A DNA stretch of 64,000 nucleotides, taken from positions 778,635-842,634 of the forward strand of contig NZ_KZ987400.1 of NCBI RefSeq assembly GCF_003586305.1, in the 5' to 3' direction. The first letter of the stretch is position 1. Every line of letters starts with the position of its first letter. This document shows, piece after piece, positions 1-7,886 of this stretch. The notes beneath the pieces are model-generated. The model was not told the origin of the DNA. It did not search any database and was given only the letters and a program-made list of their open reading frames with translations. Source of the DNA: Cognatilysobacter tabacisoli. Lineage in GTDB: Bacteria > Pseudomonadota > Gammaproteobacteria > Xanthomonadales > Xanthomonadaceae. The position numbers and the translations under genes were made by a program.

Positions 1-311
1 TGCACGCGGTGCTGGCGACGCTGGCCGCGCGCGGCATCAACGAGGTCCAGATCGAAGCGGGCGCGACGCTGGCCGGCGCGTTCCTGGCCGCCGGCCTGGT
101 CGACGAAATGCTGCTGTACGTCGCGCCGGTGCTGCTCGGCGATCGCGCGCGGCCGCTGTTCGACGGCTTGCCGATCCACACGATGGCCGACAAGCTGCGC
201 CTGCACCAGGTCGACTCGCGCGCGATCGGCGAGGACTGGCGGCTGCTGCTGCGGCCGGCCGACGACGCGCCGCCGGCCGCGCCCGCCGTTACCGACCCGC
301 AGCGCGACTGA
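1..311 (+). CDS. ribD: RibD C-terminal reductase domain (5' end outside window)
   Basis: Only the last ~100 codons are inside the window (reading frame begins at base 3). The visible part matches the end of the 5-amino-6-(5-phosphoribosylamino)uracil reductase domain: a glycine-rich strand-helix around IEAGATLAGAFL, then DEMLLYVAPVLLGD and a C-terminal EDWRLLLRP. In full-length RibD an N-terminal deaminase precedes it; together they carry out the two steps after GTP cyclohydrolase II in riboflavin synthesis. The downstream ribE-ribBA-ribH genes support the call. The FMN riboswitch lies downstream of this gene, so ribD is outside that leader's control. The family call is secure; the missing deaminase half is assumed. 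Confidence 0.9.
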   Translation, partial: HAVLATLAARGINEVQIEAGATLAGAFLAAGLVDEMLLYVAPVLLGDRARPLFDGLPIHTMADKLRLHQVDSRAIGEDWRLLLRPADDAPPAAPAVTDPQRD

Positions 312-371
312 GGGCGGGCGCGGCGAACATCGGGCCGAACCGGATCGCCCGCACGCACGGAGGACCGATCG

Positions 372-1127
372 ATGGCGTTCAAGGACCACTTCTCCGGCAT
401 CGCCGACGCCTACGCCGCCGCGCGGCCCGAATACCCGGACACCCTGTTCGACGCGCTCGCCGCCGAGGCCCCGCCGGAGTCGCTGGTGTGGGAGCCGGGC
501 GCCGGCAGCGGGCAGGCCACGCGCGGGCTCGCCGCGCGCTTCACCCACGTACACGCGACCGATCCCAGCGCCGCGCAGCTGGCCCAGCACTGGGCCCACG
601 CCGGCGCGGCCGACGTGTCGCTCGCGGTGGAGCCGGCCGAGTCCACCGCGCTGGGCGACCACAGCGTGCAGCTGGTTGCGGTCGCGCAGGCGCTGCACTG
701 GTTCGACCGGCCGCGCTTCTTCGCCGAATGTGAGCGCGTGCTCGCGCCCGGCGGCGTGCTCGCGGCGTGGGGCTACCAGGATTTCGACCCGCCGGCCGGG
801 CTCGAGGCCGCGGTGGCGGGGTTCCGCGTGCGCATCGCGCCGCACTGGCCGGCCGAGCGAGCGCTGGTCGATGCGCGCTATGCCGGATTCGAGTGGCCGT
901 TCCCGGCGATCGACGCGCCGTCGCTGTGGCTGGAGTCGCGCTGGCCGCTGCCGCATTTCCTGCGCTACCTCGCCAGCCTGTCCGCGACCGCGCGCTGCGC
1001 CGAGGCGACCGGCGAAGACCCGGTCGCGCGCCACGCCCCGGCGATCGCCGCGGCGTGGGGCGATCCTGAAGCCGTCAAGCCGATCCGCTGGCCGCTGTTC
1101 CTGCACCTGCGGCGCCGGCCGGCCTGA
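372..1127 (+). CDS. class I SAM-dependent methyltransferase
   Basis: 251-residue protein with the Rossmann-type SAM fold of small-molecule methyltransferases. Motif I is visible as WEPGAGSGQAT near residues 40-50, an acidic end of strand 2 follows (HATDPS), and ALHWFD plus LAPGGVLAAWGY near residues 100-135 are the usual post-motif elements. No membrane segment or signal peptide. A GGAGG about 7 bases upstream supports the ATG at 372. It sits between ribD and the FMN riboswitch of ribE, 60 bases after ribD and on the same strand, so co-transcription with ribD is likely. The substrate cannot be told from sequence; a link to riboflavin metabolism is only positional. Confidence 0.85.
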   Translation: MAFKDHFSGIADAYAAARPEYPDTLFDALAAEAPPESLVWEPGAGSGQATRGLAARFTHVHATDPSAAQLAQHWAHAGAADVSLAVEPAESTALGDHSVQLVAVAQALHWFDRPRFFAECERVLAPGGVLAAWGYQDFDPPAGLEAAVAGFRVRIAPHWPAERALVDARYAGFEWPFPAIDAPSLWLESRWPLPHFLRYLASLSATARCAEATGEDPVARHAPAIAAAWGDPEAVKPIRWPLFLHLRRRPA

Positions 1128-1180
1128 CGGCGCCGGCGGAACAGTCCGTCCGCGCCGGCGGGCGGCGCGGGAGCGGGTGG

Positions 1181-1186
1181 TAAACT
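1181..1186 (+). promoter_or_regulatory. possible -10 element of the ribE-ribBA-ribH transcript
   Basis: TAAACT lies about 35 bases before the riboswitch core, well placed to start an FMN-sensing leader. No good -35 box is visible 17 bases upstream, so this is a weak call resting on position. Confidence 0.3.
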
Positions 1187-1218
1187 GCGCGCCGCCTGCC
1201 TGCAGGCACTCACACGTA

Positions 1219-1388
1219 ACGTCTTCAGGGCGGGGTGCGATTCCCCACCGGCGGTAGGCGCGATGCGGCCCCACGGCCGTCCGCGCGAGCCCGCGAGCGC
1301 CTCCCGCGCCGGCTCCGGCCGAGCGGAAGGGTCAGCAGACCCGGTTCAATGCCGGGGCCGACGGTCACAGTCCGGATGAAAGAAGACG
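1219..1388 (+). promoter_or_regulatory. FMN riboswitch (RFN element)
   Basis: The conserved RFN blocks are present in order: CTTCAGGGCGGGGTGCGATT, CCCCACCGGCGGTA, a long variable GC-rich arm (about 1258-1325), GGTCAGCAGACCCGGTTC, then GACGGTCACAGTCCGGATG and AAAGAAGA. The aptamer ends about 135 bases before ribE. Known role: FMN binding shuts down riboflavin genes by termination or by hiding the ribosome binding site. No U-tract terminator is obvious between aptamer and ribE, which favours translational control; that part is inference. Confidence 0.96.
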
Positions 1389-1522
1389 GCTTCCGCGCGG
1401 CGCCACGCCGCGCGCCTGCCTCTGCGCCGCTGGAGGCGTTTCTTCGCCGTCGTCGCGGGAAACGCTGCCATGTCCAAGCCCCACTGCCGCCGCTGCGCCG
1501 CCTCCCCGGCGGGGGCGCGCTG

Positions 1523-2119
1523 ATGTTTACCGGGATCATCGAAGGCGTCGGCGCGATCGCCGCGCTCGAGCCGCGCGGCGGCGACGTGCGCCTGACGGTC
1601 GACGTCGGCGCGCTCGCGTTCGACGAGGTGCGCCTCGGCGAGAGCATCGCGGTCAACGGCGTGTGCCTGACCGTCGTCGCCTTCGACGCGCGGACCTTCG
1701 CCGCCGACGCGTCGACCGAAACGCTCGCGCTGACCACGCTCGGTCGGCTCGCGCCGGGCAGCGCCGTCAACCTGGAGCGCGCAATGCGCCCGACCGACCG
1801 GCTCGGCGGGCACCTGGTCAGCGGCCACGTCGACGGCGTCGGCACGGTCGTGTCGGTCAGCGACGATGCGCGCGCGCAGCGCTGGCGCTTCAGCGCGCCG
1901 CCTGCGCTGCTGCGCTACATCGCCAAGAAGGGATCGATCTGCGTGGATGGCGTCAGCCTGACCGTCAACGAGGTCGACGACGCCGGCTTCGAGGTCGCAT
2001 TGATCCCGCACACGGTGGCGCACACCGCGTTCGCGAGCACCGGCGTCGGCGACGCGGTCAACCTCGAGATCGACCTCGTCGCCCGCTATGTCGAGCGCCT
2101 GCTCGCCGGGCGCGGCTGA
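1523..2119 (+). CDS. ribE: riboflavin synthase, alpha chain
   Basis: 198 residues, normal for the family. Catalyses dismutation of two 6,7-dimethyl-8-ribityllumazines to riboflavin plus a pyrimidine. Starts with the canonical MFTGIIEGVG and shows the internal duplication typical of the two lumazine-binding barrels: SIAVNGVCLTV near residues 41-51 and SICVDGVSLTV near 138-148, each followed by a conserved acidic/hydrophobic segment; GHLVSGHVDGVG lies near 96-107. An in-frame extension up to 1235 would run through the riboswitch, so the ATG at 1523 is the start. First gene of the FMN-regulated run ribE-ribBA-ribH-nusB. Confidence 0.96.
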   Translation: MFTGIIEGVGAIAALEPRGGDVRLTVDVGALAFDEVRLGESIAVNGVCLTVVAFDARTFAADASTETLALTTLGRLAPGSAVNLERAMRPTDRLGGHLVSGHVDGVGTVVSVSDDARAQRWRFSAPPALLRYIAKKGSICVDGVSLTVNEVDDAGFEVALIPHTVAHTAFASTGVGDAVNLEIDLVARYVERLLAGRG

Positions 2120-2180
2120 TCGCCGCCCGTTCCCTCTTCCTGCGCGCCACGCGTCCCCACGCCTTCCGGAACCCGACCCC

Positions 2181-3293
2181 ATGGCCTTCTCCCCGATCCC
2201 CGAGCTCCTCGAGGAAATCCGCGCCGGCCGCATGGTCGTCATCGTCGACGACGAGGACCGCGAGAACGAGGGCGACCTGATCATGGCCGCCGAGCTGGTG
2301 CGGCCGCAGGACATCAACTTCATGGTCACCCACGCGCGCGGGCTGGTGTGCCTGTCGCTGACGCGCGAGCGCTGCCGCCAGCTCGGCCTGCCGCCGATGG
2401 TCCGCGACAACACGTCGCCGCACCACACCAACTTCACCGTGTCGATCGAGGCGGCCGAGGGCGTCACCACCGGCATCAGCGCGTACGACCGCGCCCACAC
2501 CGTGCGCACCGCGGTGCGTCCGGATGCGGCGCCGGCCGACCTCAGCCAGCCGGGCCACATCTTCCCGCTGATGGCGCAGCCCGGCGGCGTGCTGAACCGC
2601 GCCGGCCACACCGAGGCTGCGAGCGACCTGGCGCTGCTGGCCGGGATGGAGCCGGCCGGCGTGCTGGTCGAGATCCTCAACCCCGACGGCTCGATGGCCC
2701 GCCGGCCGGAACTGGAAGCGTTCGCCGCCGAGCACGGCCTGAAGATCGGCTCGATCGAGGAGCTGATCCGCTACCGGCTCGAGACCGAGCACACCGTCGA
2801 GCGCGTCGACGCGCGGCCGATCGAGACCGAGCACGGGCCGTTCGAGCTGGTCAGCTACCGCGACCGCCTCAGCCACGCGCTGCATTTCGCGCTGCTGCGC
2901 GGCGAGCCCGACGCCGCCACGCCGACGCTGGTCCGCGTGCACGTGCAGAACCCGCTCGCCGATTCGCTGCACTGGCGCCGGCCGGATTTCGGCCCGGCCG
3001 TCGGCGACGTGCTCGCGGCGATCTCGCGCGCCGGCCGCGGCGCGCTGGTGCTGCTCGGCGACAACGCCGGCGCCGACGCGCTGCTGGCGCGCGTGCGCGC
3101 GACCCCGCACGAGCCGGAGGCCGCGGGACCGGCCCTGCACGAGTGGCGCCGCAACGGCGCCGGCGGGCAGATCCTCGCCGACCTCGGCCTCGGCCGGCTG
3201 CGGGTGATCGGCACGCCGCGCAAGCAGATCGGCCTGGCCGGGTTCGGGCTGGAAGTCGTCGAGTACGTCGACCTCGCCCACCTGCCGGCGTGA
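2181..3293 (+). CDS. ribBA: 3,4-dihydroxy-2-butanone-4-phosphate synthase with degenerate GTP cyclohydrolase II-like domain
   Basis: 370 residues. The N-terminal ~205 residues are an intact RibB: VIVDDEDRENEGDL near residues 17-30 (acidic Mg-binding cluster) and NRAGHTEAASDL near 140-151 with the catalytic His. It converts ribulose-5-phosphate to the four-carbon unit used by RibH. The C-terminal ~160 residues align in layout with GTP cyclohydrolase II, but the zinc-binding CxxD...RCDCG motif and the QEGRGIGL active-site loop are missing and there is not one cysteine in this half. GTP cyclohydrolase activity is therefore unlikely and a separate RibA is needed elsewhere. The start ATG follows GACCCC, and the MAFSPIPELL beginning fits family N-termini. 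Confidence 0.93.
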   Translation: MAFSPIPELLEEIRAGRMVVIVDDEDRENEGDLIMAAELVRPQDINFMVTHARGLVCLSLTRERCRQLGLPPMVRDNTSPHHTNFTVSIEAAEGVTTGISAYDRAHTVRTAVRPDAAPADLSQPGHIFPLMAQPGGVLNRAGHTEAASDLALLAGMEPAGVLVEILNPDGSMARRPELEAFAAEHGLKIGSIEELIRYRLETEHTVERVDARPIETEHGPFELVSYRDRLSHALHFALLRGEPDAATPTLVRVHVQNPLADSLHWRRPDFGPAVGDVLAAISRAGRGALVLLGDNAGADALLARVRATPHEPEAAGPALHEWRRNGAGGQILADLGLGRLRVIGTPRKQIGLAGFGLEVVEYVDLAHLPA

Positions 3294-3371
3294 GCGCCGG
3301 CCGCGCCGGAACGCCGGCGCGGCCCACCGGCTAAACTACGCGGCCCCACCCCCACGAGCGTCGCCCCGGCC

Positions 3372-3839
3372 ATGCCCCACATCGAAGGCGACCTGCGCAG
3401 CCCTGCCGGCGCGCGGTACGCGATCATCGCCAGCCGCTGGAACCCGCGCATCACCGATACGCTGGTCGCCGGCGCGCGCAAGAGCTTCGCCGACCACGGC
3501 GTCGCCGATGACGCCCTCGACGTGGTCCGCGTGCCTGGCGCGTGGGAGATCCCGGTGGTCGCCGCGCGGCTGGCCGCCAACGGCGAACACGCCGCGATCG
3601 TCGCGCTCGGCTGCATCGTCCGCGGCGACACCCGCCACTACGAGCACGTCGCAGACCTGTGCGCCGAAGGCCTGATGCGCGTGCAGCTCGACTTCGGCCT
3701 GCCCGTGGCCAACGGCGTGCTCGCCGTCGAGCGCCACGAGGACGCCGAGGCCCGCGCCGGCGGCAGCCACGGCAACAAGGGCGAGGAGGCCGCGCAGGCT
3801 GCCCTCGAGATGTCGCACCTGATGGAGCAACTGCCGTGA
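3372..3839 (+). CDS. ribH: 6,7-dimethyl-8-ribityllumazine synthase
   Basis: 155 residues, the usual lumazine synthase length. Condenses the RibB product with the ribitylamino-pyrimidine; the product goes to RibE. Family blocks are clear: [10 protein letters not shown] near residues 20-29, VPGAWEIPV near 55-63, [16 protein letters not shown] near 78-93 (substrate loop and catalytic His) and NGVLAVE near 115-121. A TAAACT box at 3332-3337 between ribBA and ribH might be an internal promoter. Its TGA overlaps the GTG start of nusB (GTGA), so ribH and nusB are translationally coupled. Confidence 0.97.
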   Translation: MPHIEGDLRSPAGARYAIIASRWNPRITDTLVAGARKSFADHGVADDALDVVRVPGAWEIPVVAARLAANGEHAAIVALGCIVRGDTRHYEHVADLCAEGLMRVQLDFGLPVANGVLAVERHEDAEARAGGSHGNKGEEAAQAALEMSHLMEQLP

Positions 3840-4297
3840 ACCGTCGCCGTCCGGATGGCATCGACCCCGTCGCCCGCTCGCGCGCGCGCCGCCGCGCGCT
3901 GCAGGCCGTCTACGCCTGGCAGCTGTCCGGCACCGGCGTGCGCGAGGTCATCGCGCAGTTCGCCCACGAGCAGGCCAAGGAGCCGGCCGACCTGGAGTAC
4001 TTCGAAGACCTCGTGCGCGGCGTCGACCAGCACCAGGAGGACCTCGACCACGCGCTCGGGCCGTTCCTCGACCGCGACGTCGAGCAGGTCGATCCGGTCG
4101 AGCGCGCGGCGCTGCGGATCGCCGCCTACGAGCTGCGCCACCGCCCCGACGTGCCGTACCGCGTGGTCATCAACGAGGCGATCGAGGGCGTCAAGCGCTT
4201 CGGCGCGGAGCACGGCCACACCTACGTCAACGGCGTGCTCGACCACGCGGCCGCCGACTGGCGCGCGGTCGAAGTGCAGTCCGCGCGGCGCAGGTAA
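3836..4297 (+). CDS. nusB: transcription antitermination factor NusB
   Basis: 153 residues, all-helical NusB fold. With NusE (S10) it binds boxA RNA in rRNA leaders and promotes antitermination. The arginine-rich start ([18 protein letters not shown], residues 13-30) is the RNA-binding end; [12 protein letters not shown] near 85-96 and the C-terminal [16 protein letters not shown] and YVNGVLD blocks are diagnostic. The GTG at 3836 overlaps the ribH stop by the GTGA arrangement. The same reading frame stays open far upstream inside ribH, but only this start gives a normal-length NusB. ribH-nusB adjacency is widespread in proteobacteria. Confidence 0.95.
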   Translation: MNRRRPDGIDPVARSRARRRALQAVYAWQLSGTGVREVIAQFAHEQAKEPADLEYFEDLVRGVDQHQEDLDHALGPFLDRDVEQVDPVERAALRIAAYELRHRPDVPYRVVINEAIEGVKRFGAEHGHTYVNGVLDHAAADWRAVEVQSARRR

Positions 4298-4417
4298 ATC
4301 GTCCGTCGCGGGCATGCCTTCCGCAGCGGCGACAGGCAGGCCAGCGACCATGTACGTTCCTGTTCAAGGCATGGCATGTCGGCGTTCGCCGCGCGCGCTG
4401 GCGCGTTGGAGACCATC

Positions 4418-5389
4418 GTGACCCCAGTGTCCCCAGGCACGGCCGAATTCGACCTGATCGAACGCATCCGTCGCCGCGCGGCCACGCGCGGCGACGTCGT
4501 GCTCGGCATCGGTGACGACGCCGCGGTGCTCGCCGTTCCGCGTGACCGGCAGCTGGTCGTCGCGATGGACACGCTCAACGCCGGCGTGCATTTCCCCGAC
4601 GGCACCGCGCCGGCCGACCTCGGCTGGAAGTCGCTGGCCGTCAACCTCTCCGACCTCGCCGCGATGGGCGCCGCGCCAGCGTGGTGCACGCTGTCGCTGT
4701 CGCTGCCCAGTGCCGACGCGGGCTGGATCGACGCGTTCCTCGACGGTTTCCTCGCGCTCGCCGACGCGCACGGCGTCGCGCTCGTCGGCGGCGACACCAC
4801 GCGCGGCCCGCTGTCGGTGTGCGTCACCGCGCACGGCCTCGTCGCGCCGGGCGCGGCGCTGCGGCGCGCCGGCGCGCGCGTCGGGGACGACGTGTGGGTC
4901 ACCGGCACGCTCGGCGACGCCGCCGGCGCGCTGGCGCAGTGGCGGGCCGGCGGCGCGCGCGATGCCGCGCTGCGGGAGCGCCTCGACCGGCCGATGCCGC
5001 GCGTCGCGTTCGGCGTCGGCCTCGTCGGCCTCGCTCACGCGTGCATCGACGTGTCGGACGGGCTGCTGGCGGACCTCGGCCACGTGCTGGCGGCCAGCGG
5101 CGTCGGCGCCGAGGTGCAGCTCGACGCGCTGCCGTCGTCAACGGCGCTCGCGCGCGCGTTCGACGCGCCGGCGCGCCGCGCGCTGCAGGCGGCCGGCGGC
5201 GACGACTACGAGCTGTGTTTCACCGCGCCGCCGGGCGCGCGCGACGCGATCGACGCACTGGCGTCGGCGACGCACGTGCCGGCGACGCGGATCGGCGGGA
5301 TCGTCGCGGGCGAGGGCGTACGCGCCGTCGACGGCGATGGCGCGGCGTGGGCTCCGCCGGCGCGCGGCTACCAGCACTTCGTCGGCTGA
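4418..5389 (+). CDS. thiL: thiamine-monophosphate kinase
   Basis: 323 residues from the chosen GTG. Phosphorylates thiamine monophosphate to the diphosphate coenzyme using ATP and Mg. Motifs: EFDLIERI at the N-terminus, GIGDDAAVL near residues 30-38 (metal-binding aspartates), LAVNLSDLAAMGA near 73-85, GGDTTRGPLSV near 125-135, CIDVSDGLLADLGH near 209-222, and GGDDYELCFT near 259-268. GTG at 4418 is preceded by GGAG at good distance, whereas the in-frame ATG at 4376 has no ribosome site and would add 14 non-conserved residues. The gene ends directly against the stop codon of the convergent gene. Confidence 0.93.
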   Translation: MTPVSPGTAEFDLIERIRRRAATRGDVVLGIGDDAAVLAVPRDRQLVVAMDTLNAGVHFPDGTAPADLGWKSLAVNLSDLAAMGAAPAWCTLSLSLPSADAGWIDAFLDGFLALADAHGVALVGGDTTRGPLSVCVTAHGLVAPGAALRRAGARVGDDVWVTGTLGDAAGALAQWRAGGARDAALRERLDRPMPRVAFGVGLVGLAHACIDVSDGLLADLGHVLAASGVGAEVQLDALPSSTALARAFDAPARRALQAAGGDDYELCFTAPPGARDAIDALASATHVPATRIGGIVAGEGVRAVDGDGAAWAPPARGYQHFVG

Positions 5390-5992
5390 TCACGGCGCGG
5401 CGTGGTCGTCGCCCATCAGCGTGCGCACCCGCGCGCGCAGCTCCGGGACCACCTCGCGCTCGAACCACGGATTGGCCTTGAACCAGCCGACGTTGCGCGG
5501 ACTCGGATGCGGCAGCGGCAGCAGTGCCGGCGCGAACTCGCGCCACGCGCGCACCGTGTCGGTCAGCGTCGCCTTGCGACCGCCGCCGAGGAAATACGCC
5601 TGCGCGTACTGGCCGATCAGCAGGGTCAACCTGACGTTCGGCAGCAGCGGCAGCAGCCGCGGATGCCATGTGGCGCGGCACTCCGGCCGCGGCGGTGCGT
5701 CGCCGGAGCCGGCCCGGCCGGGATAGCAGAAGCCCATCGGCACGATCGCCACGCGCGACGCATCGTAGAAGTCGTCCGGTTCGATCCCGAGCCAGTCGCG
5801 CAGGCGCCGGCCGCTGGCGTCGTCCCACGGTACGCCGCTGGCGTGCACCCTGGTGCCGGGCGCCTGCCCGACGATCAGCAGCCGCGCGCCCGCGCTCGCG
5901 CGCAGCACCGGGCGCGGGCCGAGCGGCAGCGACGCTTCGCACAGGCGGCACGCGCGGATGGCCGCGAGCAGGTCGTCCAGCGCGTCGCTCAC
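5390..5992 (-). CDS. uracil-DNA glycosylase family protein (Fe-S type, UdgX/family 4-5-like)
   Basis: 200 residues. Motif A appears as VGQAPGTRVH near residues 40-49 and the C-terminal leucine-loop motif as LPHPSPRNVGW near 160-170, both typical of the uracil-DNA glycosylase superfamily. An N-terminal CRLC plus two cysteines further on (in FCYPG and PECRA) could hold an iron-sulfur cluster as in family 4 enzymes. Known role of the superfamily: removal of uracil or related lesions from DNA. The exact family and lesion range are not settled here. GTG start at 5992 overlaps the stop of the upstream FAD oxidase (GTGA), so the two are coupled. Confidence 0.85.
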   Translation of the reverse strand: MSDALDDLLAAIRACRLCEASLPLGPRPVLRASAGARLLIVGQAPGTRVHASGVPWDDASGRRLRDWLGIEPDDFYDASRVAIVPMGFCYPGRAGSGDAPPRPECRATWHPRLLPLLPNVRLTLLIGQYAQAYFLGGGRKATLTDTVRAWREFAPALLPLPHPSPRNVGWFKANPWFEREVVPELRARVRTLMGDDHAAP

Positions 5993-7377
5993 GAGGGCGG
6001 CAGCAGCTTGCCCGGGTTGAGCAGGCCGTCGGGATCGAACACCGCCTTGAGCTGGCGCATCAGCGCCAGCGTCGGCGGCGTGACCGCCTGCGGCATGAAG
6101 TCGCGCTTGGCCAGGCCGATGCCGTGCTCGCCCGACAGGGTGCCGCCGAGCGACAGCGCCAGCGCGAACACGCGCGTCATCGCCGCGTGCGCGCGCGCGG
6201 ACTGCGCCGCGTCGGCGGGGTCGTAGAGCAGGTTGACGTGCAGGTTGCCGTTGCCGGCGTGGCCGAAGCAGACGATCGGCAGCGCGAACTCGCGCGCCAG
6301 CGCCTGCACGCCGTCGACGAGCGCCGGGATGCGCGACACCGGCACGACCACGTCCTCGTTGATCTTGCCCGGTGCCAGCGTGCGCAGCGCCGGCGACAGC
6401 GCCTTGCGCGCGGCCCACAGGCGCTCGCGCGACGCGTCGTCGGCGGCGTCGTCGAGCGACACCAGCCCGTCGCCGGCCGCCGCGCGCATCAGCGCCTCGA
6501 CGTCGTGCGGCAGCGTGTCGGCATCGCCGTCGGCCTCGATCATCAGCAGCGCGCCGGCGTCGCCCGGCAGGTCGGCGCCGCCGACGTCGCGGGCCAGTTG
6601 CACCGCCTGCGCGTCCATGAACTCGAGCATCGACGGGGTCACCGGCTGCGCCATCAGCCGCGCGACGGCCTGCGCGGCGCTGTCGACGTCGCGGTAGATC
6701 GCGCGGATGGCGCGGCGCGCGCTCGGCAGCGGGGTGAGTCGCAGCGTCGCCTCGACGATCAGCGCAAGCGTGCCTTCGCTGCCGACCAGCAGCCGGTGCA
6801 GGTCGTATCCGGTCGCGCCCTTGGTCGTCGCGGTGCCGCAGGTGACCAGCTCGCCGGCGCCGGTGACCGCGGTCAGCGCGAGGACGTTGTCGCGGCTGGC
6901 GCCGTACTTCACCGCGCGCGGTCCGCCGGCGTTGCAGGCGAGGTTACCGCCGACCGTGCTGTACGCCGCGCTGGTCGGGTCGGGCGGCCAGAACAGGCCG
7001 TGCGCGACGAGCGCCGCCTGCAGGTCGCCGTTGAGCACGCCCGGCTCGACGACGGCGCAGCGGTCGCCCGGGCGGATGTCGACGATCCGGTCCATCCGCT
7101 CGAACGACACCACGACGCCGCCGTCGACCGGCACCGACGCGCCGGTGGTGTTGGTGCCGCGCCCGCGCGCGACGATCGGCACGCGGTGTGCGCGGCACGC
7201 CTGCACGATCGCGACCACGTCGTCGCGCGTGCGCGGCAGCGCCACCGCGTCGGGCAGCGCGTGGCGGCGAGAGTTGTCGTAGCCGTAGGCGAGGCGCTCG
7301 CTGGCGTCGACCAGCCAGCCGTCGGCGCCGAGCCGCGCGGCGAGGGTGCGGTGCAGGGCGTCCGGCAGCGGGTGCAT
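5989..7377 (-). CDS. FAD-binding oxidase, GlcD/D-lactate dehydrogenase type
   Basis: 462 residues. PCMH-type FAD domain: the PIVARGRGTNTTGASVPV segment near residues 54-71 and STVGGNLACNAGGPRAVKYG near 118-137 bind FAD; the C-terminal FAD-oxidase domain ends with GEHGIGLAKRDFM and a PDGLLNPGKLLP tail, classic for glycolate oxidase subunit GlcD, D-lactate dehydrogenases and D-2-hydroxyglutarate dehydrogenase. It oxidises a D-2-hydroxyacid, passing electrons to quinone or cytochrome; the substrate is not determined. ATG at 7377 chosen because family proteins begin a few residues before the LPDAL helix; the longer frame to 7506 lies in the yraN end. Coupled by overlap to the glycosylase gene. 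Confidence 0.88.
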   Translation of the reverse strand: MHPLPDALHRTLAARLGADGWLVDASERLAYGYDNSRRHALPDAVALPRTRDDVVAIVQACRAHRVPIVARGRGTNTTGASVPVDGGVVVSFERMDRIVDIRPGDRCAVVEPGVLNGDLQAALVAHGLFWPPDPTSAAYSTVGGNLACNAGGPRAVKYGASRDNVLALTAVTGAGELVTCGTATTKGATGYDLHRLLVGSEGTLALIVEATLRLTPLPSARRAIRAIYRDVDSAAQAVARLMAQPVTPSMLEFMDAQAVQLARDVGGADLPGDAGALLMIEADGDADTLPHDVEALMRAAAGDGLVSLDDAADDASRERLWAARKALSPALRTLAPGKINEDVVVPVSRIPALVDGVQALAREFALPIVCFGHAGNGNLHVNLLYDPADAAQSARAHAAMTRVFALALSLGGTLSGEHGIGLAKRDFMPQAVTPPTLALMRQLKAVFDPDGLLNPGKLLPPS

Positions 7378-7415
7378 GCGGGGATTATCGCCGCGGCGCG
7401 TTCGCCGCGCGTGGG

Positions 7416-7853
7416 CTAGGCGTCGTCGGCGCGGAACGCGTCGCGCAGCCAGTGCAGCTGCGGCGCGGCGGGGTCGCCGCTGGCGTCGACGACGTCGAAG
7501 CGGCACGCCGCGTCGGCGTATGCGGGGTGCGCCGCGAGGAAGGCGAGGGCGGCGTGGACCAGCTTGCGGCGTTTGCGCGCGTCGACCGACGCGGCGCCGC
7601 CGCCGAAGCGCGCGCTTGCGCGGTAGCGCACCTCGACGAACACCAGCGTGCGCTCGGGTGCGTCGAACATCACCAGGTCGAGTTCGCCGAAACGGTAGTT
7701 CGCGTTGGCCGCGACCGGCGACAGGCCGGCGCGGACGAGATGGGCTCGCGCAGCGGCCTCGACCCGCGCACCGCGGGCGCGGCGGTCAGCGGTCGCCGGA
7801 TCGTCCGGCGTCGCAGGGGTTTCGCGATGCCGCCACCGCAGCGGCCACTTCAT
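7416..7853 (-). CDS. yraN: YraN family (UPF0102) endonuclease-like protein
   Basis: 145 residues, close to family length (~120) with a short N-terminal extension. The core [17 protein letters not shown] ... [13 protein letters not shown] ... [16 protein letters not shown] ... [10 protein letters not shown] carries the E, D and E-x-R/K residues of the Holliday-junction-resolvase-like nuclease fold. Function in proteobacteria is not firmly established. It lies between lpoA and the FAD oxidase on the same strand; the rsmI-lpoA-yraN neighbourhood is conserved in gammaproteobacteria, which makes the assignment safe. Confidence 0.92.
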   Translation of the reverse strand: MKWPLRWRHRETPATPDDPATADRRARGARVEAAARAHLVRAGLSPVAANANYRFGELDLVMFDAPERTLVFVEVRYRASARFGGGAASVDARKRRKLVHAALAFLAAHPAYADAACRFDVVDASGDPAAPQLHWLRDAFRADDA

Positions 7854-7886
7854 TCGCCGGCGTCCGTGCCGTGGGTGCGCGACGGA

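Noticed and set aside
2061-3281. Minus-strand ORFs across ribBA
   Set aside because: Shadow frames of a well-conserved gene with no ribosome site or motif.
4376-4417. Earlier ATG start for thiL
   Set aside because: No ribosome site and 14 unconserved residues; GTG 4418 has GGAG at proper spacing.
5668-7419. Long plus-strand ORF opposite the FAD oxidase and glycosylase
   Set aside because: Low-complexity Arg/Ala-rich translation with no motif; both minus-strand genes are well supported.
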